The notes: generated from the letters alone by a model not told the origin. DNA of 64,000 bases from Fennellomyces sp. T-0311 (GCA_025266875.1 JALLLT010000002.1:1-64000); one strand, 5' to 3'. Shown: positions 36,824 through 50,661, counted from the stretch's first letter. A program made the numbers and translations.

Positions 36824-37791
36824 TCGTTTCGCCTGTGTTTCTCATCAAATGGTACGACGAACAAGTTAAGTCAAATAAGTTGATGTGGGGGATATAATTG
36901 TTATTATATACTAATGTTCACAAACTTGTTATCTTGCTACATTTGGTGATCTTGCGGACCTTGTCTGGGACTTACGAAACTCGTTTCCTTTGGTTATCCC
37001 ATGGCGCTTCGACGACGATCACTCCTTAACAAGTCTAACCGTTTTTCTTCGTGGTTACAAGCCTTCTCCATCCAGGTACCTCGCTGCTATTCCGAACCCT
37101 TTGGCTGCTGCTATACTTCAATAAGCAGTGGAAACAGGAGACTACGAATGCTCCACATTGTTGTGAAGGAAGGAATTGGATGCCAGACAAACAAGTATAT
37201 ATGTACAAGAACACGAAAAGCCGAGATACGCGGACAACCCACTAGGATTAGAGTCCTTCTCCTTCACCATACATAACCACATGTAGTAGTTAGTCGCACA
37301 AGCACCTCTTTCCCCATTATAAGAAAAGTTGCACCCGATAAAAATAAAGAACAGCTTTTCTTTCCGGACGGGAATAGAAGAGGGCTCTGCTATGAGTGTT
37401 CTTCTGAAATTTGAAATCGGATTTATGCTTATAGTTGTACAGTATATTAATTGGTGTATTATTCTTCAAATTGCGGACGTGATTCAAAAGCGTTCCCATG
37501 GCTTTATTGTGTGGTGTTTCGGATCATCCACTGTACATCAAAGTTTCCTTGACAAAGCGTTTACTCATCGAGTGTATTCAATGAAGGGCTCAGGTAGAAA
37601 TTAAATTGTACCGTAGCATAGAAGCATTCCTTTACTCACATGGCAGGATTCTTTACTCAGATCCTGTCGCTGACTCAGAGCCAGGGTCTTAATGCGCTCG
37701 GCAGGTTTGCTTTTATATTACTGGATGTGTTAGGGGAGAATATACAAAGAGGGTGTGCGTGAAGGGAGAGGAAAATGTATACAAAATATTA
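36824..37791. other. intergenic, no supported gene
   Basis: Downstream spacer after MED13 (which reads toward it) containing its probable 3' UTR. Open frames at 37001-37276 and 37329-37604 (plus) have no domain or conserved motif that I recognise. Confidence 0.4.
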
Positions 37792-40700
37792 TTACGATAC
37801 TTCAACGATGAGCAAGATGCGCACAAGTCGTTCAGCAAGAACCAAATGTAGTGGTAAGCAGCTGCCACTGGATGGCGTCATGCTGACGAACGAGAGCGCA
37901 TGGTATCGTTTGATGATATCTCGTAATGTGCTGTACGCGGAATGCGCGGTCTGGTTGTAGACAAGATGAACGTCCATAACCAAAGGCTCGTTGTTGAACT
38001 GTTCGCGACAGGGATTTTCGGTTTTGGCAGTAGAGTAGATCAAGTAGCCGGTCGCCAGCGGAAGCATCCAGCGTTCGTCGGCTTCACTGTTGTCGTCAAA
38101 CACAGTACCTTCAGTTACTTGTGTCCGGCGTTTCGAGTACGCCACGCGATGGTTGAGCAGCAATGCCTTGGTTTCGCCCGTTGAATCGGTTGCTGCATCC
38201 ATCGGACGAATCGTCGCGGTGCTGCTGACATTGGGAATGGTTGTGGATGTGGGTGTGCTGAATGTTTCTGGAGTTGGCGTATTTGCGGATGATCCAGGTG
38301 TTTGCGGATAATCCATCACAGGGACTTGCTGCTGATGCTGATGCTGATCTGTCGATATATGGACGCGCAATGCAGAATCAATGTCGACGCACACAATGGC
38401 AACTTTGTCGTCGGCAGGAATAAAGTCGATCCAAGCTTGCATTTCATCCTCAAACATGAGTCCGATCTTGGCCAGCACAAAAGTCCATTGAAATCCAGTG
38501 CGTTGTGCCACCTCCTTGGTTCGTCGCCAAGCTTCATCGATTGCGCGCGATAATGGCTTGCCCTTGACATGAATGACCGAGAACTCCAACAACTCGCCTT
38601 GATTGTCGGTCCATACGATGATCATCCAGTGTCGATCCAAGCTGAAACAGTATGCCATGTGCAAGGTTGCATTCTGGTCCATGATGACGGGAAAAGTGTT
38701 GGTGGAGTTTTTCAACGAGTATTGGATCGCGTCGGGTATCGATTTGGCCAGAACAAACGGTGGCGAATACATCACTGCCGCTGACCGGGTATCCTCCATG
38801 CCAGACTGTGCATATTTGTTAGTAAACATAGACGCAACTATGTTGAGAAATTACCTGTGTATGGTTCCTGCCAATGACAGTGTGGCACTTGCTGTAGACT
38901 GAAAATGCAATATCTTTGAGACCAAAGTTGGTATATCCACCAAATGTCGAGGACCGAAGGACATGTTCCAACGGTACAAGCTGAAATACAATTCGTGCAC
39001 GGCGTTCTTGTCGCGTTGACATGCCCATGGATGCCGCATGGTACGCAATCATTAGCTTGTGAAAGCACCGGCTGAGTTCGAGATTGGATGATAAATCGTG
39101 TGTGGGGTTGACAATGTAAATGACAATGTGCATGTTTTCCACCATGGCGCCACCTAGTGCTGATCCCAAATTTTGGCATTCTGCACTGTAGCTCCGTAAC
39201 TGTCGATCCACCCACGATTCATCCTCAGACTCGGCTAATATCAGGTGTTAAGATTGGTCATCAGGTCGCTGTTATGATAACTAACTTACGAAGAAGAGGT
39301 ACTGGCACCAGTCCGCGCCGATAATTCCCAATGGATCCCGACTGATGACCACCCAGATGACAAGTCTCATATACCGTGCTCAAGCTTTTGAAGAACTGGG
39401 TACAGATGGATTCCAGTTGTTCGTTGCTTGGAAATACAACAAAATATCGGATGTTTTTTCGTGAAGAATATGGCTCCAATCGTAACTTTTCCCAGAACGT
39501 TACCAACTTGGGTGACCCTTCGAGGAATTCGTCCTGCCGACCAACAACAATGTCAGGCGGAGATAACGTATCTAGGTTGGGTTCAGCTGGCCGTCGCTTC
39601 TTTACTTGATACTTTCCGTATTTTGTTTGTGCTTGGCTGGTTTCTAGAAAAAGGTTTCGCGCGTGTTAAGAACGCTTTGTATGAACAAAAAAATATAATT
39701 ACCTGATAAATCGTAATATTGTTGGACGCTTAGCGGGCCCTTGACCGCCACTGTACTAGGCATCGATGGAATGCTCATTTGATCCACGTTGTTGGAATCT
39801 GTATCCACCTTGTAGTCAAATAGATCAACCAGCACGTTCCTGAATTCTTGCGCTACCTTGTCATAATCGTTGCCCAGCGACGGCACATGCGTGACATCTA
39901 GGTGGTCGTTTAGTATTCCCTATATTTGGTAAACTCGATAAAAAACGAACCTCCTTGACATCGCTGGATAAGCCCTCTCCGACGAGCCACAAGGACGGCC
40001 GGGGATTCGTCTCTCGGTACTTCTCCGCCATTTGCCGATATTGACGTTAACCCACTGGTGAAAGGATATCCACCCATAACGACTTGTTGACAGAGATAAT
40101 CCAGCACTTTCAGATCTTCTTGAGAAGTATCTGCATCCTTCAGCTGTCGAGGTATGATTGATCCATACGCAGTAGTACTTGGGAACGGACTGTCAAACTC
40201 AAAACGCATATCATTGACGCGCAAAGCTTCCCTCATCGGAGACTTCTTCAGCAGCTGACTGATGAATATGGACTGCGTGCTGTGCATCGTTGCCATCCAC
40301 AAATCGGGTTCGTAGCTGCCTTGGCTACCTGAAAAACTACTGTCATCCGATGACGATGTTGCTGAAGACGATGTATCGCTATCATCATCTTCTTCCTCTG
40401 AACTGATACTGGCGTTATCAGTTTTTCCATTGTCGACAACCGTCACTGGGGGTGTGGTAGTTGGGACAGGCGATGCTCGATACATGAAAAGTGAAGCTGC
40501 AGGTCGCATCACGGGTGAACGATGCGTGTCCTTAATTCTCGGTCGTTTTCGAAGTCGAGGCACGTAATCAGGGCGGTATCCATCACGTTTTAATTTGGCT
40601 TTTCGCTTTAACTGTCGCTTGTCATCTTCGTCCTGCGGTGTAGGCATGTACATGAACTTGCCGCCATCCGAGTATTTTGCGTCATTCACGCCTTCCGCAA

Positions 40701-43265
40701 ACTTGATCGGTGCAAATTCCGGAGGAACGAAACGTTGCTCTGCTTTCGTATCGATGAATCCCGGAGACGAAGCAATCGGTTTTTGTATCTCGTCGTCATG
40801 TGTGAGGGGTTCTGCAGCAGGAGTAGCGGTGGGAAGGTCGTCTGATATTGTTTGTGGCACCAAGCTGTCACTTTCAAGTTTGATTGGATCGGTTGTTGTA
40901 TCAATGAGCAGAGAATTGTCGAGGAAATTGTCTTTGCTGAATAGCTCGTCCAAATTGATTTCTTCATTGGGCTGCAATCCCAAAAGCATCAGGTCATCGT
41001 CGCCGTTCTGTTGCGGCTCCGGAATTTCTACTTCTTGCTTCACCGATGCGGTAGTGTTCTCAAATATCGGCGCAGGCGCTGGTTCTTGCTTGACTGGTTC
41101 GTTTTCAAAAAAGTTGAAATCTTCCTCGGTTACGTTCAAGTCAAAGTTATCCAAATCTTCCATCGGATCGCCCCAACGATTCGATGATACGCCGTACAGG
41201 TTATTATCGTCAATGTTGAAGCGAAATCCAAATGCGTCGTCCGAGGCTGCGATGGGTGGTGACGATGTAGACGATTGATAGTTGCCGGATGCCTCGGGCA
41301 ACACCATGGCAACGCTCGACAACAAAACCGACGAATCTGTCAATGCTGCGCTATTGACTGGTGTTGCTGATTCCTGAGTTTCTTGTTGTATTACTGGGAT
41401 GCTACTTGTGATATCATGACCATTTGTCTGCTGAGCATTGAATCCCTCGGCTGGCGTGTCTGCAGTTGGCACATAATCATCCTCTTTAACGTGTACATCT
41501 CCTTCCACCACAGCCACATCCTCGTCCTCATCATCGCCGAAATGTAGCTTTGCGAAATCGGCGACGGACAATTCGGACTGATGTTGAAAACGCTCCGCTC
41601 GCTTATCCGTTGTTTCTGTCGGATCATTCGGTTCCATTTTCGGCCCCGAGCTGGCTGGCGTGGCAACTGCCTTGGAGACCATAATTGGGCTCGATCCCAC
41701 TGGCTCACTCAGCGCCTTTTGCAGCACACCCTGAAAGTTCGTCATTTCTGCAATGGACAGTGTGTCCAGGATCGCCGATGCTGCGCTCATCTTGGGACTG
41801 CCGTAAACCCAAAAGTCATCTTGGTTTTTTGGATTGTATTCTGGTCGATTGCGGCGCGCGTATTCTTTGATTTGATCGGACCAGGCCCATCGACTCCACT
41901 TCTCGCCGAGATCCTCAGTGTACCCTTGCGTGTAGCCAAGCACGCCGTTCATGCCGCCGGTGCTGACGGGGGAAACGGGCACGGATGTGGAGATGAAAGT
42001 CAGGGCGGTGGGGTAGAGTACAATGTTGTTGTTGGACATGCGGAGGGGGACAAGTGATGGCAGATGGTGCTTGCTATTGCTGGTATTGCTATTATGATGA
42101 TGGTGATGGCGGGGGATGGGTATATCGAGTAATGATGACCAGTGATGCAGTGTATGCTCTTCCAATTGATGCGGGATATCTTGCTTTGTACGGATGATCG
42201 TTGCTTGCTCGCCGGATGGACACGTTATCACTGGAGCAAGTGGGCATGAGCTCAGGCCCCCCTTTTTGCACATTTAAGCTTTGACGTACCTGACGTTCCA
42301 ACGGTATCCAGATCATGTGCCTTGAGCGGGCGGATTCTCAGCCGCCGCACATCGGGCTGCACGACGAGGTTTGTGTTTGTTAAATAGATATTATATGTAC
42401 AAGTGAGGAGGGTGGAGACGGATGGGTCGGGCGGCGCTGCCAAAATCTCGCTGTAAGCGTCGGCGTGGGTGAATGTTGAAGGGAAAATGAAGAACTCGCC
42501 CAGGGGCAATGCTTCCTTTTGCAGCATAGACCTAATGAAACTTTAAGCGTCTGGATCCCTACAAAACGCGGGGCAAATAACAACTTACCCTCGTATCAGG
42601 TTCTTGATCGACTTGATGAATAGTTTGTATGGCAACGACACGCTGAACACGGAGCTGCTTGTGCCCGTGGATGGCGTGCGCGGGGAAGCCGTGGGTGACA
42701 AACTTTTAGCGATTGCGGTCTCCCACGTAAACGATCCCATATCGATTTCTGCGCTTACTTCATCAGCAAACAGAATCCGGTCAAAACAGCTCCAAAAACG
42801 TTACCTTCGAGCGATTGCAGGTACACGTTATCGTCGATTTTACCCGTGAATCGATCCTCGAACCAGAACACCCACAGCTCGAGCGTGACCTCGTCGTCGT
42901 CTTGCACGGGCACGGATTCTGGTGCGACACGCCACGTGCACGGTATTCGCAACTGTAGAAGGTTCCGGGATGCCCGAATAAGATGGTGAGTGTCTGAATC
43001 GTCTTTTTGGTTCCATTGGCTATTCGGCGAAGTTCCAGCCTTGAGAAAGTCTGCCAATTGCGAGCGTTTGCATTGCTGGGAGTACACTCTGAAGCGTATC
43101 TGAGACACACCGCTCTATTCCAAAGGGGGCGATCAGCACAGGCAACACACAATACATACAGCGTACACACGAAAAAGCCGAATCCCCTTTTTTTGAACAA
43201 GCAAGCTTGCTACCATCATAACTTACCACGAGAAATATATTGGTTAAGCTTGAATCAGTCAGCAT
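37792..43265 (-). CDS. MED13: Mediator kinase-module subunit 13
   Basis: Nine exons (43265-43227, 43099-42805, 42757-42589, 42531-42290, 42230-39951, 39897-39703, 39643-39290, 39234-38855, 38805-37792) join in frame to 1655 aa, between yeast Srb9/Ssn2 and human MED13 in length. The N-terminal domain is recognisable in exons 1-5 (RVYSQQCKRSQLADFLK; then WSRWAWSDQIKEYARR). The middle of exon 5 is long, acidic and disordered. The C-terminal domain carries FWEKLRLEPYSSRKNIRYFV, FVLAKSIPDAIQYSL, RHWMIIVWTDNQGELLEF and YHALSFV, ending near SCLPLHLVL. MED13 links the CDK8-cyclin C-MED12 kinase module to core Mediator in the nucleus and represses or tunes RNA polymerase II transcription. The exon 5/6 junction was set by frame and by a TACTAAAC-like branch site; an earlier TATAG acceptor leaves the frame. 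Confidence 0.93.
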
Positions 43266-44889
43266 TAAGACGTTGGCATTTAATGAATAAAGTCAGGAAG
43301 GGGCCCTCGTTTTTTGTACGAGTTCGGTTCTCGCTTTCGCTTCTAACTCTATGTTGCGCTGACAGGGAAGGGAGAGGTTCGTAGTACTCTGGAAGGGAAA
43401 ATCCAAACACCGGTTGTGAAAGGAAAGCCGAGCTTGCGTCACCCGGGTGTGCACTTTAATAATCAAAGCTGTTGAACCTTAAAGAATAAAGTCAGGAAAG
43501 GCGGGCCTGTTGCTATGTTGCAACTTTGGCTCCTGTTCTCTATGTCAACGCAGAAAGCCATCATGTCCATCACTCTCCTTTACCCGATCTCATTATCCAA
43601 CACACAGCTACACAGGGGACAATGGTTCATTCTGGTAACACAAGAATTTCCGCACAAAAAAAAGTTCCAAATGGGATGATGCGCATTCTGCATTACATCT
43701 TTATCATCTTTAGCTCCCCCGCCTTTCATTCAATGCCAAGTCCGATTTGATGGCCGCTAATCACTGCCAATGATATGGACTTTCAGCATTTGTCATGTCA
43801 AATTTATTCATCCATTGCCAAGGCAACAGAATGTGAAGCAGATCATGATCGGCACTTCTTGTGTGATGCGGTCAAGTGACCCTTTCTATTTTCGTGTCTG
43901 TAGTATCATTGCGTGTAAGTTTATACTGCTTCTCCAACACAACACAAACAAATTAATGCAATTCACATCGATGACAAAGAAAATAGGTGCAGCTGCTAGG
44001 AGACACAACATTGTTCACCTATGCGTATTCGGAGACGGGATTCTCTGTAAAAAAAAATTGTGAGCCCATATTTAATTCCCGATTTCAGTAAATCGAATCA
44101 GCTAATCTTTAATCTGTCATCAGGCAGTCCCCGAATATTGACCGCTGGAAAAGGTGCGCTCATCCTACAATTGCTGTAGAATGCGGTACGTGACTGGATG
44201 ATAGAATAAATGTACTACTTCGGATGGAGATAGCTGTTGGAAAATAGCGTATGTAGAGTCGAGCAATATAACATAAAGTCGCTATTAATAGCTGCACTAC
44301 CTCTTTCAGCCTCTAGCCCAAGGAGTTAATAAGTTTGGCAATGTTCATTCGAAGAGAATGAAGTAGGTCACAAAAAGAAAACTATAATCAAAGATGATTA
44401 AGCTTAACGATGACTGCGTGCCCAAGAATTGGTACAAGGAAGCCTGTCATGCATTTGTAACGGCTGTTCGCTATGTAGTAAAGCCAGCGGTATATTTTTA
44501 CTCCTGTTTCACCTACATTTCTCTATGATAAAGCAATTGGCTTGAAGTGCCCGATGAGCCAAAAAGCGGCGATAGTAGTTGATATGTACATGAGATATTA
44601 CATGACCACCGGTTTAACCCATGAAAGTCGAGGCGAATTTAGCTGATAATATGGGCAGCAAACGTAGGAATTTCAACACATCGATTTCATCGCTTCTATA
44701 ACATTGCTAGGCATTTTTAGATTTAATACTATTTGTAACGTTATCCATATTGATTCCACGATTTGCAGCTTGCTAATCCCCGGATCCGAAAAAAGCGTAA
44801 GCTCTTTGAACCCATCCGCACTGTAGATTTACCGGACATCCTCCTAAAAATAGTGGTGTTATTCGAAAAATGAATTACAAACATTGAAC
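43266..44889. other. intergenic, MED13 upstream region
   Basis: About 1.6 kb holding the MED13 promoter on its left side. It has only short frames (97 codons or fewer) and nothing recognised. AT-rich toward the F-box cluster. Confidence 0.4.
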
Positions 44890-45662
44890 TCATCATGCTG
44901 TACACAGTGTAGCAGGGTTAACAAGTTCAGACGGACGGCACAATCCCTCGAGAATGCGTAGCTGATAGCATCGAGAAATAAGTTGCCATAAAACGCTATT
45001 ACTATCATAACTCATCGTCCATATCTTCAGCTCTTCCCAATTTAAGGGTATGCATGGCCGGCAGCTGAGATGGTTGATTCTGGATTTTGGTCCTTTCCAT
45101 ATTATATCAAGGTATTTCAAGTTTCTACATGCGGCTAGAACAGTATTGAGAGGCCATACACTCTTCCGATCCCCATTGTCTGCACTTCTAATTCGATAAA
45201 TCATTCTAAGGTTGCGTTCCGTTATTCATTCGCCAGGTGTTGATATTACGCATTGTAGTGTATACTAAACAAAAACGCCTACTAAATTTGTCAAGCTCTG
45301 CCATTGATTACTGCGCGTAGAGCTTACTGAGCATCAAGGATGTTACACACTGGCATATTCTGGGCTGCCATGTTCCCCAGTGCCTGGCTTTGTTACTTCA
45401 GTACACACTCAAAATTGAGCTCCTTTACATGGCCGCACACTGATGCCAAAAGTTGGAGCGCCGCGATTCCGTGCTTGCTCTACCTAGCGACCTTTCCATA
45501 CATTAGAGCAGCCCGGTAGTGTTGTATGCCAGGTTTTTGATACCAAAATGCAATTAATAAGCTCCTAGAAGATATGCAACTACGTATCGAGGCTGCTTCG
45601 ATCATGGCTAACCTGGGAGCAATATCAACTAGGTCTCGAACAACTCTCTGAATATATTTCAT
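44890..45662 (-). pseudogene. decayed F-box/LRR relic, middle part
   Basis: On the minus strand, pieces match in order the protein of the intact gene at 46992-49097. SVCGHVKELNFECVLK, a stop, then QSQALGNMAAQNMPV (about 45460-45350) correspond to SICNHVEELDIHRLSKRQSQ and its continuation. The frame 45204-44893 (PLNTVLAACRNLKYLDIIW, and SRCYQLRILEGLCRP) matches the DTVLEACTNLKALTLL and RCRQLRFLNLPCYP parts. At least two stops and several frame changes separate them. The divergence is clearly greater than between the two tandem copies downstream, so this is an older family member. Its C-terminal part lies beyond the upstream end in the opposite orientation (next entry). Confidence 0.7.
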
Positions 45663-45675
45663 TATAGTATCAAAA

Positions 45676-45960
45676 ATGCACTCTGAACCAAGTAGACATA
45701 TACTACCTAGAGGAACATCAGTTCAGGACATGAGCTCGTCCACAGATATTAGCACGCTAGAAAACGTCGGTCTTTGTGTATTCTGCCTGTTGGCTTCGTC
45801 AAGCGGGATAGTAATATCAATGCAAAAGCTAAAATCCAACCTAAATATCCAGTCTCTTTACCTCAATGAGTTTGTTAATCATACTAATACTAGCATGCCA
45901 GAGGTACATGAACTGATGGAGTTGAATGGAATTTACAAGTTAGATGTGGAAAAAAAGTGA
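45676..45960 (+). pseudogene. decayed F-box/LRR relic, C-terminal part, inverted
   Basis: A plus-strand open frame contains SSGIVISMQKLKSNLNIQSL and a MPEVHELMELNGIYKL end, matching the last about 80 residues of the intact gene (SSGIVTFLQRLKSNASLQLL; MEELVKLNNTGSKYL). It ends at TGA 45958. There is no real start, since the first Met lies within repeat sequence. It is head-to-head with the minus-strand relic 14 nt away, so together they hold middle and C-terminal parts of one family member in opposite orientations. Confidence 0.65.
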
Positions 45961-46991
45961 CACCAGACCCGACTGCTTATGCTACGATATTGACCTCAAG
46001 AAAAGACAGAACTCCCAAGATTAGTTGCCTCGATTCGTACGTATGCAGGAGTTTAATAGACGTACGTAAAGTATCCCTTGATTAACGTTCAGTTATGTAG
46101 TGCATTTTTATTTACCAGTAATATAATTACCTTCATTCCTTGTCTTTGCATCGTGGTACTCAATTTATTACAAATTACAGTGGACATAGTACTTTAACGC
46201 TTTTCAACAAGAGTAAACCAAGATGGATGTCTCCGTTCAGTTCCTTTTTAAAATCGGAATGCCATGGGAAGGCGGGACACGTTATCAGTAAAAATTAACT
46301 GTGCACCTAAACCAGCTTTCCCCGACAAGCCAGAGTCTTGGAAGTGTACATACCTGCGCCAATAATAAAGACGGTATGTTCCAAAGTAGGTGATGGGATT
46401 AAGTTCATCCTTGTCCTGGGACGCATATTTTCCCAGCGACAGCCTTGTCCCCGATACCGGACGTCTTGGTAATCTAACCACGAAACTGCTGCTACACTGT
46501 ACATGCACAATCATTTTCATAGCTGCTAAATTATAGTGACATAAACACTTGTTCGGAAATTGAGACCACTTGTTGTCTGCGCTTCTTTTAATCAAAACAT
46601 ATAAAAGTCTTCTGGTTTCTGTAGTGCGAGGCGTGATTGGCAATAACACGCAATTGTGTGTCTTTTTGTAGACTTTAACCCAAAAATAGAGTGGCGACTC
46701 TAAAGTTGCTATTGTCAGGAATTTACTCGCTGTGCCCAAGACAAAGGTACATGATGATCTGTTTCCGTCTCTTGTGTCATCGTTGCCTCCATCGTTGGCT
46801 TAGGTTTTAGGAGTCGCTGCAATCTTTTGTGAGGGTCGATTACTAGGCCTTCCAGTTAACTTAGTGTTACCAGTGCTGCGCTTTTCACTATTTTTGGGCT
46901 TTTCTTTAGGTTGCACAGGTCCATAAAGCTTAAAAGGACACATATAAATGACTGTGCTCGTTCAACACGGTTTCCCGGTTACAAAGCACAA
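45961..46991. other. spacer and 5' flank of the intact F-box gene
   Basis: No gene. From about 46566 the sequence is duplicated at about 50299 (see repeat entries). This includes a TCTTTAGGTTGCACA segment just upstream of the start that resembles a 5'-UTR splice acceptor. A minus-strand frame at 46739-46248 has no recognised domain. Confidence 0.5.
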
Positions 46992-49591
46992 ATGTCGATA
47001 ACGCGGTCCGTCACGCCCACAAAGCGCTTCAAAGTCGGCAAAAGTACCTTTGACGCCGGAATGGAAGAGATCAGCATTGCGATCCGTTCTCTTGCTGCCG
47101 ATGGAACGGACAATCCCGAGGCAATTCAATGCGCAGCAACTATGCTGAATGAACTCGATGAAGCTCGTGCCAATCTCCTCGCCGTTCGTGCCCAAGCTTT
47201 CCTAAAGCAAGCAAAGTTCGATGAAGCAATAGCAGACGCGTCCAAGGCGATCGATACCTGTCCCACATCAGGACAATCTTACCTGCTTATGAGTGACCTG
47301 CATATTGCGAATGGAAAGCCCAAGCTTGCCATTGACATACTCGAGAATGGTTTACGTTCAACTCCTCCATCGGATTGGCCGGCGCTCTACGATAGACGAG
47401 AAGCAGCAAGACGTTTGTTGGAGGCAAAAGTGGACTTTGTGTCGATCATGCCTCCGGAGGTTACTGCGAGGATCTTTGCTTGGTTACCTAGAACACATGT
47501 TCCTTACAGCAATAATGTGCTATGGTTTAGTCCCACAACGATATCGAAAAGCTGGCGCGCAGCAGCATTAGACTGCTCAAGCTTGTGGAAAGTTGCTCAA
47601 CGCACCGAATTTGGAGAGACAAATGTCACCTTTAGGATATTCCCATCGATCTGCAACCACGTGGAGGAGCTTGACATTCACCGTTTATCCAAGCGACAAA
47701 GTCAAGAACTTGGGTCGTTAGCATCGCGTAATATGCTCCAATCTTTAACAAAGTTATCTTTGGGCCGTAAGTTCTACGAAGACGAATCACGCGCATAGCT
47801 AATATGCTTAATAGAGAGTGTTCCTCCAAGTATACTGCTGCATATGATATCTATCATTGGAAAGCAGCTTACCGAGCTCAAGCTTGGTAGTGTTTTGTAT
47901 GATGAAGGCCAAGATGAAACATTTCCTCTCGACACTGTCCTGGAAGCATGCACAAACTTGAAAGCACTTACTTTGCTAGAATACGGAGAAAGAATCCGGT
48001 ACCAGCCATCTCAATTACCCAGCATGGACATGCTCAACATAGAGATGCTGTCGATAGGGGATCCCTATGAGCACGCCCGTGACATTGACAGCAATGACTT
48101 CCTATACCAGCTGATCCCTCGATGCCGTCAATTACGTTTCCTCAACCTACCATGCTATCCAACCAATTTCTTTGAGCTTGTTACAGACCATTGCTTACAG
48201 CTCGAGGAAATTGCCATACTTGATACCCATGAATGTGTCGAGGATATCTGGGAGAAAGAATACAAGAAGCAACGGCAGTCAACGACCGGATTGAAAATGC
48301 TTCAGTATGGACGTACAAGAGATGAGTATTTTGGGGAGGGACCCAGTGAACTACGAGATTTAGTTCCACTATGGATTCGAGCGAAGGATACACTGCAGGA
48401 GATCAAACTTGAACTAGGCGAAGATGACATCACATCAATGGAGCAGAATGATTGGGATTCACTATTTTCTCATGACTACCCACACCTCAAAAGCCTGCTG
48501 ATCTCCCGCCGAGAAGATCGTAGCGTCAATCCAGATCCAACGTTGAAGTTAGTACAGCTATGTCCGAACTTGGAACATGTCCAGATTTCCATCAAAACTG
48601 TATTACCAAACGATTTTTTCGCCGCGTTTACTGGACTGCCGTTTCTTCGACGCCTGGATATGTACGGCCTTGATGTATCATGTGGAGGACTTCAGCAGTA
48701 CCTCGAATACCTTTCAGCAACCGACCACAAATCTTCTCTGAAGGAAATACTCATCTTTAATTGTGAAGGAGTGACAGACCACGATCTTTCTGCACTTGCG
48801 GATGTTTCTTCGCTAGAACAAATCAAAATATCTGGAAAGTATCCTTTGCTTTCGTCAAGTGGAATAGTTACATTTCTGCAAAGGTTAAAATCCAACGCAA
48901 GTCTCCAGCTCCTTGATATATACGACTCGGACAACTTCACAAGCAATTGCCTATCAGAGATGGAAGAACTAGTAAAATTGAATAATACTGGAAGCAAGTA
49001 TCTTTTCAGGAAGCACAAGCAATTCGGCACTGATGATCATAATGCAAGGTACAGCTCCGTTATGTTCGACAGAAGAAAGGTCTCTCAGAATTTTTAAGCC
49101 TACGTACCGATGGAATGGTAAGCAGCATACTTAAATTAAAGTAATACGAAACTGATGATTATTGCATTATTTTCTAGCCTGTTAAGGAGCCTGTTGTTTA
49201 TGCGCAAATACATACTCTTCACGTCCTTTGCTCATTATGTGTTCTTTCCGTTATATTTACGTTAAATGTAGAGCTTTTGCTCCATCTATCATTTATTACT
49301 ATGCAATACAGTGATCACCCTGACTACTTGCGGTAAATCAAAGTTTTTGTCATCACAGTAGAAAGTGCATACACGTATTCAATTGTAGTGTTCGCCGTCT
49401 TTCCTAACAATTGGCTAGCACTCGACATTGTAGGTCGCAAAGATATATAAAGGTCAATACAAATATTCGAGAGAATAAAGCACTCTGAGCCTTTTCAGTC
49501 AGCGAAATAAGTACACCAATATGCGTTCCGTAGCTTGGATGCTCTATTTTCAGAACTTGACCCTCCTCTGTCCACTTGACTAGAAGAAAAC
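46566..49591 (+). repeat. tandem gene duplication, copy A
   Basis: Homologous to about 50299-53012, including roughly 400 nt of 5' flank and about 490 nt of 3' flank; limits were judged by eye. The coding part is the intact F-box gene. Confidence 0.75.
46992..49097 (+). CDS. TPR/F-box/leucine-rich repeat protein
   Basis: Two exons (46992-47766, 47815-49097; 48-nt intron GTAAGT..AATAG) give 685 aa. The start at 46992 (MSITRSVTPTKRF) is the position shared with the tandem copy; the frame is open 27 codons further upstream. Residues about 55-120 form two tetratricopeptide-like helical pairs (ANLLAVRAQAFLKQAKFDEA; KLAIDILENGL). Residues about 150-200 form an F-box (IMPPEVTARIFAWLP to WRAAALDCSSLW). 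The remainder is a run of irregular LRRs. Family knowledge: the F-box binds Skp1 in SCF ubiquitin ligases and the LRRs choose the substrate, as in fungal Pof/Ufo-type proteins; no target can be inferred. Its neighbours are a decayed tandem copy and an older relic, so this family is locally amplified. Confidence 0.85.
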
Positions 49592-50661
49592 TGTGTTAGT
49601 GTCAAAGCGTATAAGACATTCGCGTAAAAATGTGCGATGCATCTATTTTATCTATTGAATTTTTGCATCGTCGTCTTCCTGGTCGACGTACATCTAATGT
49701 AACCATATACAGTCAACCCTGGGGTTTTTGCAATCTCAGAAATGAATAACGCTTCTTACAACCATTACTTGGAAATGCCAATGACAAACTAGTCCTCATA
49801 AACTCCCGTATTTGCAAACGTGCCTTGTTTGCAACTACCGGATATCCCTTATTGAAAAGAAACAAGAAGCTGATTGCAAGTGCTTCTAAAATAACGGGTA
49901 GCTCGTCGGAATCCGACGCTATCTGTGCTTCGGATTTTCTTTCTTTAGCAGGTTTTGTTGGGATATTGGCTTAGCATACAACATGAAAATGACAGTTACA
50001 GTGAAAAAGCCTCGAATGGAGTAAAGTTGGAAAGAGCAGTATTAAAGCTAACTTGTTAAGTGCGAACAAAGTTGATGTTGCTTTCGATACAGCTTAGAAA
50101 AGTCAAAGACTAAAAGTGCGTAGGCAACGAGCTGTACGCAGAAGCAATAACGAAGGTTAAAGAGGCGAAGAAAATGTAAGGGTTTATATAAAAGGAGAGG
50201 CAGCTGGTACAAGTATTAAAGCAAACAAGAGAAAAAGGGTAGCTACGCTTCAGTGACTAGGCTATAGCAGTTACATATCCTCCTTGGAATATTAAGGTCA
50301 CTTGTTGGTACTGCTTCTTTTCATTAAATGTATACATGTCTTCTGGTTCCTTCAGTGTGAAGCATAATTATTGTCAATGGAGTGGTGACTTTATGTTGCT
50401 AAATTGTCAAGAGTTTGCTCACAGACCCGAGACAAAGGTACATGATGGATCTGTTCCCATCTCTTTTTGTAATTATTACCTCTACTGTTGGCCGAGGAGT
50501 CGCTGCAGTCTTTGCGAGGGGTGCTTATCAGCCTTTCAGTTAGCTTGGGGTTCCCAGTTCCCAGTGATGCGCTTTTCACTATTTGAGATTTTCTTTAGGT
50601 TGCACAAGCAAAGCGTAAAGACTTGTGAATATTCAGCACAGTTTCTTGGCGGCGATCACAA
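49098..50661. other. spacer between the tandem F-box copies
   Basis: 49098-49591 is the duplicated 3' flank of copy A and 50299-50661 is the duplicated 5' flank of copy B. About 49592-50298 between them is unique and AT-rich, with no recognised feature. Confidence 0.5.

Noticed and set aside
40595..41278. Long plus-strand open frame (227 codons)
   Set aside because: Lies wholly antisense to MED13 exon 5; Ser-rich frame caused by codon bias of the opposite strand.
46248..46739. 163-codon minus-strand frame upstream of the F-box gene
   Set aside because: Partly inside the duplicated flank, not conserved as an open frame in copy B, no domain.
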